Of a stretch of DNA of 64,000 nt, positions 33,616-41,176 are shown one piece after another (the stretch's first letter is position 1; every line of letters starts with the position of its first letter). Origin of the DNA: Nocardia acididurans (lineage in GTDB: Bacteria > Actinomycetota > Actinomycetes > Mycobacteriales > Mycobacteriaceae); contig NZ_JAERRJ010000003.1 in assembly GCF_016741815.1 (NCBI RefSeq), positions 372,001 to 436,000 of the forward strand, in the 5' to 3' direction. The notes below the pieces were generated by a model that worked only from the letters and a program-made list of their open reading frames with translations, did no database searches and was not told the origin of the DNA. The position numbers and the translations under genes are program-made.

Positions 33616-34456
33616 GGTAATCCCGCAGACCGTCGGCCAGTTCGTCGGGGTCGTCGTCCAGCGCGGCCGAAAGCGCCTGCTGCAATGCGAAAGTCGCGCG
33701 GATCACATGAGCGCGGGCGAGCATGCCGGAAGAACCGTTGCGGCGGTCGGTGATTCGTTCACCCAGGGCCGCGCCGTATCCGGCCATGAGTGCGGCGAGG
33801 TCCTCGGCGGGGTCGCCCAGTGCGACCTCGTCCCAGTCGACGATTCCGGAGAGCAGCGGGCCGTCGGCGGAGGAGACCCAGAGCAGATTCTCGCCGCCGA
33901 GATCGCCGTGTACGAGCGCGGCGTCCACGGCGGACAGGGCGACGACGGCGTCCAGCTCAGCCGCGGCCCGCGCCCGCCCCCGTGGCGACATGCGCGGAAA
34001 CAGCCGCGCCCGAACATCTTCGGCGAAATCATGCCAGCGCCGCGGCGGCGTGACCGGGAATCGGCCCGCGGCGCGGACGGCCGCCGCCCCGAGGGCGCTC
34101 AGCACCCGGGCCAGCTGATCCGCCACGCTGTCGAGAACGCCCGGGTCCGCCAGCACACCGGGGTCGAGCGGCTCGCCGGGAATCCGGCTGGTGACCAGGC
34201 AGAGGAAATCCGGCTTCGCCACCAGTGCCACGGGCACCGGAACTCCCACGCCGAGTGCGAGTTCCGACAGTATGTGCAATATCCCCGCCCGCTGCCGCAG
34301 CGCCGCCGCGGCAGTGCGCGTTCGCGGAATGCGGTAGGCCCGGGTCGATGTCAGCAGCACATGGTGGAACTGACCGGAGTGCACCGCGATCTCGGCGGGG
34401 TCGTCGCCGAAGCCGCGGACGACCGCGAGGTAGGGCTCGAGCGTCAGAGCAGTCAC
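33608..34456 (-). CDS. Aminoglycoside-phosphotransferase (APH)-family kinase
   Basis: A 282-residue APH-fold phosphotransferase. The catalytic loop is VHGDLGGENLLW (HGDxxxxN, catalytic Asp) and the metal-binding segment is GIVDWDEVALGDPAEDLA. Family members phosphorylate antibiotics, choline, homoserine, sugars or proteins; nothing in the sequence selects among these. GTG 34456 follows AAAGG and starts at the natural beginning of the fold; longer upstream extensions are low-complexity and unlikely. Its start lies 75 bases after the end of the third ABC1 kinase gene, so co-transcription is possible. Confidence 0.78.
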   Translation of the reverse strand: MTALTLEPYLAVVRGFGDDPAEIAVHSGQFHHVLLTSTRAYRIPRTRTAAAALRQRAGILHILSELALGVGVPVPVALVAKPDFLCLVTSRIPGEPLDPGVLADPGVLDSVADQLARVLSALGAAAVRAAGRFPVTPPRRWHDFAEDVRARLFPRMSPRGRARAAAELDAVVALSAVDAALVHGDLGGENLLWVSSADGPLLSGIVDWDEVALGDPAEDLAALMAGYGAALGERITDRRNGSSGMLARAHVIRATFALQQALSAALDDDPDELADGLRDYLT

Positions 34457-34530
34457 CAACCTTTCCGAAGAACTGGCAAACCCCTTGTAGCACAGGAGAA
34501 GTGCCCTGCTCGCCGCTGCCCCGCTAACCG

Positions 34531-35910
34531 TCAGCCCGCAGCGGCGGACCATCGCGCGATGGTGCGGCCCGTATCGCTTCGCGGGGGTTCGTCGTAGAGC
34601 CACTCCCGGGCGAGGAGATGCCAGTTTCCGGTAGCCTCCAGTTGCCCCAGCGCGGCGTAGGTGAACAGGTCCGCGCGCCGGGAGAAGACATGTTCGGGCG
34701 GTAGCAGTTGATGCCGCATGCCCCGGAATTCGGCGGCACGCGGATCGACGGCCAGCACCACCGCGCCGGTGGCCAGTTCCGGGGTGATGGTGATCTCCGC
34801 GTCGAGCAGATGCCAACCCGCGGCCGCCCAGACGTAGTTCAGGCATTCCTCGGGGGTCACGCCCGCGTCCGGATCGATGATGCCGCGCGCGACCCACTGG
34901 TCGTAGAGGTCCCCGGCCCGATGCCCGGCCGCCGCCCGCATGGCGTACCGCTCGAATTCGACGTGCGCCGGATCCATCCGGTGGTACAGGCCGAAGTCGA
35001 CGAAGGCGACCCGCCCGTCGGCGGCGAGCAGGATATTGCCGGGGTGCGGGTCGCCGCAGAACTCGTGGTCGGCGAACAGGGAGCTGATGTAGAAGCGGTA
35101 GATCAGTTCGCCGATATGGTCGCGGTCGGCGTCCGGCAACGCGCGGATTTGCGAAAAGGATTGTCCGGCAACGAATTCAGTGACCAGCACGTGGTGGGTG
35201 CAGTACTCCTCGATACTGTCGGGCACGGTGATGAAGGGGTGCCCGCGATACCGCCCGGCGACCCGGTGCTGGGTGTGCGCTTCGCGCACGTAGTCGAGTT
35301 CGCCGCCGATATTGCGCGCAACCTCGTCCAGCACGGCGGCGTCGGCGGCGCTGGGCAGCACGGATCTCCACAGCCTGCTGAAGAATTCGAGGTTGCGCAT
35401 ATCGGCGTGCACCGCCTCGTCCACGCCCGGATACTTCACCTTCACCGCGACCTCGCGCCCGTCGTGCAGGCGCGCCCGGTACATCTGCCCGATGGAGGCG
35501 GCGGCGATCGGCGTCTCGTCGAAGTCGGCGAACACCCGTGCCAGCGGCCCGAGATCGCCCTCGAGGACCGCGCGCATCTCCGCGAACGACACCTGCGGCG
35601 CGCGGTCCCGCAGTTCGGCGAGCTTGTCCCGGAACAGTTCCCGATGGGATTCGGGCACCAGGTCGACGTCGAGCACCGACAGCATCTGACCCAGTTTCAT
35701 GGCCGCGCCCTTCATGCCGCCGAGCACGGTGACCACCTGCTGCGCCGCCTGCAGCGCGGATTTCTCGGCGAGAATCCGCCGCGCCTGTTCGGGCTGTCCG
35801 ATCATCGACAGCCGGGTGCCGACGCCGCGAACGGCCTGCCCGGTGGCCAATCGCCCGAGCCGGCTCGCCCGGGACAATCGCCCGCGCGGCACACGTCCGG
35901 CCGCCGCCAT
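34531..35910 (-). CDS. ABC1/UbiB (AarF)-family atypical kinase, third copy
   Basis: A 459-residue ABC1 kinase. Motifs: AMKLGQMLS (KxGQ), AAASIGQMYRA (Ala-rich loop), AVKVKYPG with the catalytic Lys, GGELDYVREAHTQHRVAG, CGDPHPGNILL and FVDFGLYH. Its C-terminus, TGNWHLLAREWLYDEPP, resembles that of the second copy. ATG 35910 has GAGGAGG 5 bases upstream. It is divergent from a TetR regulator with a 124-base intergenic region holding two inverted repeats. Like copy two, it forms a TetR-paired module, which suggests duplication of a kinase-regulator unit. Confidence 0.88.
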   Translation of the reverse strand: MAAAGRVPRGRLSRASRLGRLATGQAVRGVGTRLSMIGQPEQARRILAEKSALQAAQQVVTVLGGMKGAAMKLGQMLSVLDVDLVPESHRELFRDKLAELRDRAPQVSFAEMRAVLEGDLGPLARVFADFDETPIAAASIGQMYRARLHDGREVAVKVKYPGVDEAVHADMRNLEFFSRLWRSVLPSAADAAVLDEVARNIGGELDYVREAHTQHRVAGRYRGHPFITVPDSIEEYCTHHVLVTEFVAGQSFSQIRALPDADRDHIGELIYRFYISSLFADHEFCGDPHPGNILLAADGRVAFVDFGLYHRMDPAHVEFERYAMRAAAGHRAGDLYDQWVARGIIDPDAGVTPEECLNYVWAAAGWHLLDAEITITPELATGAVVLAVDPRAAEFRGMRHQLLPPEHVFSRRADLFTYAALGQLEATGNWHLLAREWLYDEPPRSDTGRTIARWSAAAG

Positions 35911-35950
35911 AGGCACCTCCTCGAGCCCGCGTGAATCCTGTGCCGGAAAA

Positions 35951-36008
35951 AGTTACCGTAACTCCGAGTAACCCAGAGCACATTCGGTCATAAGATGAGC
36001 AACGCTCA
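35951..36008. promoter_or_regulatory. Two inverted repeats between the third ABC1 kinase and TetR genes
   Basis: AGTTACCGTAACT (35951-35963) is a perfect repeat with 6-bp arms around one base, followed by a further GTAAC half site (35967-35971). TGAGCAACGCTCA (35996-36008) is a second perfect repeat with 5-bp arms, 26 bases before the TetR start codon. Either could be the TetR operator; neither resembles the operators of the other TetR-kinase pair. Confidence 0.5.
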
Positions 36009-36034
36009 GCTTTGCCGAACACCAGGAGACCCGG

Positions 36035-36712
36035 ATGCCACCGAAGGCCGTCCGTCACCGCCGCCGCCCGACCCAGCAGCGGTCGAAGGAGACCAGGGAG
36101 CACATCCTCGACACCGCCGCGCAGTTGTTCGGCGAACGCGGGATCGCCGACACCTCGACCAACCGCATCGCGGCCGAGGCCGGGGTGAGCATCGGCACGG
36201 TCTACCGCTACTTCTCCGACCGCAGCGTCATCGTCGACGAACTGCTCGGCCGCCTGCTCGAGAACATCGAGCGTCGTTTCACCGAATGGGTGTCCACGCT
36301 GTCCCAGCGCGAGATGACGGATCTGCTGGCCGAGATGACGCAGGTGATCACCGAACTCCTGGAGGTCTTCACCGCCGAGCTGGTGACCAATGCCAAGCTG
36401 GTGCGGGCGCTGGTGGCGGGCGTGCAGTTCTACAGCAGCGGGCTGCCGGAGTTCGAACCGCGCCTGCGCCTGCTGGTGAAGGTGCTGCTGATTCAGTTGC
36501 TGGGGGCGGGCAACGACCACAAATACGATGTGATGACGTTCGTATTCATCAACACCGGTTTCGCGGCCGTGCTGCGCGCGACCGCGCTCGAGGTGGGCAG
36601 CCAGGAGCGTCAGGAGGCCATCGCCATGACCGCGCGCATGATGGCGGCCTGGATCGAGGCCGAAGCCCGGGAGGCGCAATTGGCCTCCAGCACAACGGGT
36701 TCCACACCCTGA
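36035..36712 (+). CDS. TetR/AcrR-family regulator
   Basis: A 225-residue TetR protein. A basic N-terminus (HRRRPTQQRSKETREHIL) leads into the HTH: TAAQLFGERGIADTSTNRIAAEAGVSIGTVYRYFSDR. The C-terminal two-thirds is the helical ligand and dimer domain, with no identifiable ligand. AGGAG precedes the ATG at good spacing. It is divergent from the third ABC1 kinase gene and probably regulates it. A strong hairpin terminator follows the stop. It is not closely similar to the other TetR in this window outside the HTH. Confidence 0.88.
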   Translation: MPPKAVRHRRRPTQQRSKETREHILDTAAQLFGERGIADTSTNRIAAEAGVSIGTVYRYFSDRSVIVDELLGRLLENIERRFTEWVSTLSQREMTDLLAEMTQVITELLEVFTAELVTNAKLVRALVAGVQFYSSGLPEFEPRLRLLVKVLLIQLLGAGNDHKYDVMTFVFINTGFAAVLRATALEVGSQERQEAIAMTARMMAAWIEAEAREAQLASSTTGSTP

Positions 36713-36737
36713 GCCACCGGTCGGACAACGACGGAAC

Positions 36738-36782
36738 GCGAGCCCACCGGGGGTTTCAGGGGGTGACCCCCGGTGGGCTCGC
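36738..36782. terminator. Strong bidirectional hairpin terminator
   Basis: A perfect 17-bp stem, GCGAGCCCACCGGGGGT (36738-36754) with its complement at 36766-36782, around an 11-base loop. It lies between the convergent TetR and lipase genes and can serve both strands. It is the longest perfect stem noticed in the window. Confidence 0.85.
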
Positions 36783-36798
36783 TCGCGGGCTGTACGGG

Positions 36799-37998
36799 TT
36801 AGAGGGAGCCGCCCCCGCCCATCAGCCACGGGTTGAAGGAGCACTCCAGTTGCGGGTGCCCCACCGGATCCAGCGCCCGCAGCGCGATCGACAGTGCGCG
36901 CGGCGAATACATCATCGTCAGGTGATCGGACAGGTCGGGCTCGCAGCCGTCCTGCAGCAGGATGTTGTTCACCCGTGCGCCCGGCCCCGCCCTCAGGAAG
37001 GTGAGGTCGTAGGGGTTGGTGACCTCGTCGTAGCGGGTGCCGACGATGGTGTAGTCGATACCCGCGACCGTATCCCCGTCGGCATTCAGCCGATTCACGA
37101 AATCGGAGCCGATGGTCTGCTGAATTCCGGCGTGGCCCACGAAGATCTCGACGAAGCCGAGGACGTCGATCCCGAAGTTGTTGATCGCCCGGCCGAGTGC
37201 GCCGATACCGTCGAGTGAGGTGCCGTGATGCGTTGCGCCGAAGGTGATCAGGTTGTGCACCTTGGCCGCGCCGCCCTCGAACTTGGTGTACCAGTTGGAC
37301 ATCGAGCCGCCCTGCGAATGCGCCACGATATCGACCTGCCCGGCCCCGGTGGCCGCCAGCACGCGATCCACGAAGGCGGACAGCTGTTTCGCCGAATCCT
37401 GGATGTAGCCGGTGCCCATGGTGCCGGGCAGGAACGAGCCCAGCCCGCCACCCTCGAGCAGATTGGATCGCCCGTAGTTGAAGGTGAAGGTGCAGAAGCC
37501 CGCGTCCTTGATGGGCTGGCCCATGTACGCGAATCCGTTGTAGGCGTTCATCCAGGTGCCGTGGATGAGCAGGACCGGGCGCGGATGCTCGGCGGTGGGC
37601 TTGCAGTTCCAGTCGTTGGCGCCCGGCGGGGTGGCGTCGGGGTTGAGCAGGCCGTAGCCGAAGGCGGCCAGCCAGGAGGTCATGGGCGGGCCGTAGGCCG
37701 CGGTCTCGGAGGAGTAGCCGCCCGAGGAGCCGGTGCTGGAGCCGGAGCCGCCGAAGCAGTTGCCGGAACCGTTGCCGGAACCCGCTCCGCTGCCCGAGGT
37801 GCAGGCGCTGCCCGAATCGGCAATGGGGCCAGGCTGATTCAGGCCCGCGGCGATGTAGTCGGCCAGCTGCTGCTCGGTCGTGGCCGGCGCGGGTTCGGGC
37901 GAGGCGTCGGCGCCCGTGCCGGCGAAACCGAGGGCCAGCATCGCCACCCCGGTCAGGATCGCCGCCCGTACTGTGCTGCGGCGGGAACTTCGTCTCAT
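36799..37998 (-). CDS. Secreted triacylglycerol lipase, class-2/EstB-like
   Basis: A 399-residue exported lipase. Signal peptide MRRSSRRSTVRAAILTGVAM with cleavage near GADAS; a low-complexity Gly/Ser linker (about 60-100) follows. The catalytic domain has the oxyanion segment VLLIHGTWMN, the nucleophile elbow VAHSQGGSMS and the TNPYDLTFL segment; the His is likely in SDHLTMMYSP near the C-terminus. Cysteines (CTSG, NCFGG, NWNCKP, GFCTF, DGCEP, LECSF) suggest disulfides outside the cell. ATG 37998 has GGAAAGG 7 bases upstream. A 9-bp hairpin lies in the leader about 40 bases before the start. Confidence 0.82.
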   Translation of the reverse strand: MRRSSRRSTVRAAILTGVAMLALGFAGTGADASPEPAPATTEQQLADYIAAGLNQPGPIADSGSACTSGSGAGSGNGSGNCFGGSGSSTGSSGGYSSETAAYGPPMTSWLAAFGYGLLNPDATPPGANDWNCKPTAEHPRPVLLIHGTWMNAYNGFAYMGQPIKDAGFCTFTFNYGRSNLLEGGGLGSFLPGTMGTGYIQDSAKQLSAFVDRVLAATGAGQVDIVAHSQGGSMSNWYTKFEGGAAKVHNLITFGATHHGTSLDGIGALGRAINNFGIDVLGFVEIFVGHAGIQQTIGSDFVNRLNADGDTVAGIDYTIVGTRYDEVTNPYDLTFLRAGPGARVNNILLQDGCEPDLSDHLTMMYSPRALSIALRALDPVGHPQLECSFNPWLMGGGGSL

Positions 37999-38345
37999 TG
38001 CATGCCTTTCCGTAGCCCGATGTGGGTTCGAGTTCCGCTGCCGGGGAGTGAATTCCGGCAGCGAAACCGGGCTCACGGTAGGACGGCGTGAAAGGCGCTC
38101 AGTAGGTGTGCCGGTGAATTCTGGCGCAGCTCACCATTTACCGAGTGGCATTCGGTGAACGATGACAGCAGCCGCGCATTCGCCTATTCGCGAGTTCGGT
38201 TCGGACTGTCACAAATTCGCGGTGGGCGGTGCGGTGAGATTTCCAGAAAACGGGGGGAATTCCCCGTGTGCGCGGGTCGCCGAAGAATCATTGACCATCC
38301 GGTGATCATGCCGGATCCCTCTCGCGTGGCAGTTCTGGAGTTCCC
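37999..38345. other. 347-base divergent intergenic region, lipase to YdcF-like gene
   Basis: No gene is convincing here. The region must hold both divergent promoters. It contains a perfect 9-bp inverted repeat, CGCTGCCGG (38036-38044) and CCGGCAGCG (38055-38063), in the lipase leader, and a 12-base palindrome GGGGAATTCCCC (38254-38265) on the YdcF side, which may be chance. A-rich and T-rich patches around 38205-38255 lower the local GC, as expected for promoter DNA. Confidence 0.5.
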
Positions 38346-38903
38346 GTGCGCGACTTCGCATTCACCCGTCCGTCCCGGTGGTTCCGCACAGCGGCCGCCG
38401 CCACCGCGCTGTCCGCCGCACTGCTCACGACCAGCACGTCGTCGGCGGTCGCGGAGCTGCCCGTTCCCCACGGCCCGGACACCGCCATCGTCATTCTCGG
38501 CTACGGTCTGCTGCCCGACGGCGGTATGCGCCCGGAGCTGATCGAGCGCCTGAGCGCGGGCTATGTCTCGGCGCTGGTGTCGCCCGCCTCCCCGATCATC
38601 GTGACCGGCGGCAATCCGCAGGCCGATGTCACCGAGGCGCGGGCCATGGCGGATTGGCTCACCGCGCGTGGCATTCCGCCCGAGCGCGTGCATCTCGAAC
38701 CGGACGCCCGCTCCACGGTGGAGAACGCCGAACTGTCGGCCGCGGTGATGGCCGAGCTGGGCAGCCACGACGCCGTCCTGATCACTTCGTCCGACCACAT
38801 GCCCAGGGCGGTGGCCACCTTCGCCGCCGCCGGCGTGCGGGTGACCGACACCTGCACCCCCGACGACCTGCCGTACACGGCGCTGTTCACCCCGATGCCG
38901 TAG
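38346..38903 (+). CDS. YdcF/DUF218-family protein, exported
   Basis: A 185-residue protein with an N-terminal signal (RPSRWFRTAAAATALSAALLTTST, cleavage near AVAE) and a DUF218 domain. Domain features are AIVILGYGLLPDGGMRPELIERL, IIVTGGNPQADVTEARAMADWL, DARSTVENAELSAAV and ITSSDHMPRAVATF. The family includes E. coli ElyC and SanA, implicated in envelope integrity, and binds nucleotide-like ligands in some cases. GTG 38346 follows CTGGAG. It precedes the HadA-HadB fusion gene by 29 bases and may be co-transcribed. Confidence 0.8.
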   Translation: MRDFAFTRPSRWFRTAAAATALSAALLTTSTSSAVAELPVPHGPDTAIVILGYGLLPDGGMRPELIERLSAGYVSALVSPASPIIVTGGNPQADVTEARAMADWLTARGIPPERVHLEPDARSTVENAELSAAVMAELGSHDAVLITSSDHMPRAVATFAAAGVRVTDTCTPDDLPYTALFTPMP

Positions 38904-38932
38904 TGGCACACCGAAATCCGGAGGCAAGGACC

Positions 38933-39961
38933 ATGAGTAACACAGTTCTGAGCGCGGGCGCCGAGCAGGCCCGCGCGCTGGTGGGGCGCAGTTACCGATG
39001 TGCGCGGCCGTTCGTGGTGGAGCGCAGCCGAATTCGCGAGTTCGCCCGCGTCGTGCAGGCCTACCATCCCGCGCACTGGGAGGAATCCGCCGCCGCGCGA
39101 CTGGGTTTCGAGACGATCATGGCTCCGCCGACCTTCGCGGCCCTGGTGTGGCAGCAGGTTCGGCGCGAGATCCTGGACACGGTGCTGACCGGGTACCGGC
39201 TCGATCGCATCGTGCACGTGGACCAGACCCTCGACGTGGGCCGCCCGCTGCTCGCGGGCGATGTGCTGACCTGCGACGTCCACTTCGAATCCTTCCGGCA
39301 CTTCCACGCTTTCGACGTGCTGACCATCACCGGGGTGCTGCGGGACCGGCACGGCACCCCGATCCAGTCGGCCTCCACCGCCCTGCTGGCGCACACCGGG
39401 GAGCCGGGGGCCACCTCCGCCCGGGATTCCGGGCTCGGCGCGGTCCACGCTCCGGACGCCGATCCACCGCTCGCCGATACGCTGCACAGCGCGGCGCTGC
39501 TACGAGATCGCCTGCCGCGCACCCGCGTCGACTTCGACCGGCTCGCGGCCGATACCGAACTGCCCACCCTGGGCGTTTCGATCCAGGCCCGGGATCTGGC
39601 GAATTACGCACGGGTCGTGGGTGATCCGCCCGCCGCCGGTCCCGATCGCGGGGCCGCGGGCGGCAGGCCCGCACTCATCGCACCGGGCATGCTGGTGCTG
39701 GGTCTGGCCGCGGGCTACGTCACCTCCTGGACCAGCGATCCCGCCGCGGTCACCAAGTACCGCGCCGAATTCGCCAACCAGGTCCACTATCTGGCGGTGC
39801 CGCGCGCCGACACCGCCGATATCGAATTCAAGGGCCGGGTGATCGCGTGCGATCGCCGCCGCCGCACCGCGACCGTCACCATCGACGCACGGTCCCAGGG
39901 CCGCAAGCTCTTCGGCTACGCAAGCGCCGAAGTCCGCTTCGCGCCCTCACTCCCACGCTGA
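38933..39961 (+). CDS. HadA-HadB-like double-hotdog dehydratase fusion
   Basis: A 342-residue protein fusing two hotdog domains. Residues 1-160 resemble HadA: FVVERSRIREFARVVQ, APPTFAALVW, VHVDQTLDVGRPLLAGDVLTCDVHFES. Residues 190-342 resemble HadB: DLANYARVVGD, IAPGMLVLGLAAGYV, YRAEFANQVHYLAV. HadAB dehydrates 3-hydroxyacyl-ACP during mycolic acid elongation in mycobacteria. Here the catalytic D-x-N-P-[IL]-H segment of the HadB half reads GDPPAAGPD and lacks the His, while the HadA half carries HPAHW at the matching place. GGAGG and AAGGA precede ATG 38933. It may be non-catalytic or have an unusual site. Confidence 0.78.
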   Translation: MSNTVLSAGAEQARALVGRSYRCARPFVVERSRIREFARVVQAYHPAHWEESAAARLGFETIMAPPTFAALVWQQVRREILDTVLTGYRLDRIVHVDQTLDVGRPLLAGDVLTCDVHFESFRHFHAFDVLTITGVLRDRHGTPIQSASTALLAHTGEPGATSARDSGLGAVHAPDADPPLADTLHSAALLRDRLPRTRVDFDRLAADTELPTLGVSIQARDLANYARVVGDPPAAGPDRGAAGGRPALIAPGMLVLGLAAGYVTSWTSDPAAVTKYRAEFANQVHYLAVPRADTADIEFKGRVIACDRRRRTATVTIDARSQGRKLFGYASAEVRFAPSLPR

Positions 39962-39962
39962 G

Positions 39963-41099
39963 TCAGTCCGTCCGGCCGTCGAGCTCCCGCACGATCAAGG
40001 CGGCTCGCGCGCGCGAAATCCCCTCGGGGCAGCCGAGATCCAGGCCGGAGAGCCGATGGATGCGGCGCAGGCGGTGGGTGATGCTGTTGGGGTGGACATC
40101 GAGGCGGCGGGCGGTTTCCATCCGGTCCAGCCCGGCGTCGAGAAAGGTTTGCAGGGTCAGCAGCAGCCGGGGGTCGGCGCGGATGGGGGCAAGCAGGTCG
40201 GCGAGGTGTTCGCGGGCGGGGCCCGGCCGGGAGAGCTGATATTCGACGGCGAGGTCGGCGAGGCGGTACATGCCGGGCGGGCGGCCCAGGGCGTGTACCA
40301 GTTCGAGCAGTTCGTGGGCGCGGGCCGCCAGATCGGGGATGCGATCGGTGGACCCGGACAGCACCACCGCGGTCAGCGGGACACCGGCCGCCAGCGAGAG
40401 GATGCGCAGCCCGTCCGCGCTCACGCTGAACGCGCCGGGCAGTTCGGCCCCGCCGTTGTCGTCACAGGGCACCAGGATCGTGCCCCCGGCCGTGGTGAGC
40501 AGTGACAGCGCCCGCGAGCCCAGGACCGAGGCGGATTCGGCCTGTACCCGGCGCAGCCGCCGCAGCGGCGCACCCGGATGCGAATCGTCCGGCTCCGGCG
40601 CCGGGATGCTCAGCGCCACCACCTGATACTTCGAGGCCACGGTGATGCCGGTGCGCCGGGCCAGCGCGGACCGGCCGTGCCCGCTCAGCAGGGCGGCGAT
40701 GAGGGTCTGTGCGGCCGTTTGATGCTGGCGCGCCACCAGCCGGTACTCCTCGACGAAGGCCGAGGTGGTGGCCATGGTCACCGTCTGCAGCACGCGCAGC
40801 AGGAGTTCGGCCCGGCCGGCGGGGACCGTGCCCTGGGTGGGCGGTTCGGCGGCGGCCAGTGCCAGGCCGTCGCGGACGGCCTCGTGATACTCGAGCAGTA
40901 CCCGGTCCAGCCCGAGGCCCTCGCGCGCCCAGGCGGCCGCCGCGGCCGCGACCTCGACCATCCACCGGCCCTGTGCCACACTGTCGTCCGGGAAAAGGGA
41001 TACCAGCCGGGCGGCGAATTCCGCGGGGTCGGCGGAAATTCCGGGATCGGTGACGGTGCTTCCGTTTGCGGCGGTACTCGTCGAATGGCGAATGGTCAA
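39963..41099 (-). CDS. PucR-family regulator, first of a tandem pair
   Basis: A 378-residue PucR/CdaR-type activator. The N-terminal two-thirds is a sensor-like region with helices such as WAREGLGLDRVLLEYHEAVRDGL and a GGDEF-like central fold (VPLTAVVLSGSTDRI). The C-terminal HTH_30 is LLLTLQTFLDAGLDRMETARRLDVHPNSITHRLRRIHRLSGLDL. TTG 41099 was chosen because AAGGAGG lies 6 bases upstream. It follows the second PucR gene on the same strand by 77 bases. It is convergent with the HadA-HadB fusion gene, one base apart. The effector is unknown. Confidence 0.85.
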   Translation of the reverse strand: MTIRHSTSTAANGSTVTDPGISADPAEFAARLVSLFPDDSVAQGRWMVEVAAAAAAWAREGLGLDRVLLEYHEAVRDGLALAAAEPPTQGTVPAGRAELLLRVLQTVTMATTSAFVEEYRLVARQHQTAAQTLIAALLSGHGRSALARRTGITVASKYQVVALSIPAPEPDDSHPGAPLRRLRRVQAESASVLGSRALSLLTTAGGTILVPCDDNGGAELPGAFSVSADGLRILSLAAGVPLTAVVLSGSTDRIPDLAARAHELLELVHALGRPPGMYRLADLAVEYQLSRPGPAREHLADLLAPIRADPRLLLTLQTFLDAGLDRMETARRLDVHPNSITHRLRRIHRLSGLDLGCPEGISRARAALIVRELDGRTD

Positions 41100-41176
41100 G
41101 GCGCCCTCCTTATTTCGGCATCAGGCTAGGAGTCGGAGGGCAGTGCTCCCGGAAACGCCGTTCATATTCGGAGAAT

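Noticed and set aside
34456..34897. N-terminal extension of the APH-family gene to 34897
   Set aside because: The extra residues are Arg/Gly/Pro-rich, overlap the third ABC1 kinase gene and resemble no part of the APH fold; GTG 34456 has a ribosome binding site.
38254..38265. GGGGAATTCCCC palindrome as an operator
   Set aside because: A 12-base GC-rich palindrome can occur by chance and no second copy or promoter element supports it.
38155..38541. Possible small plus-strand gene before the YdcF-like gene
   Set aside because: It overlaps the signal peptide of the YdcF-like protein in another frame, with no ribosome binding site or recognisable sequence.
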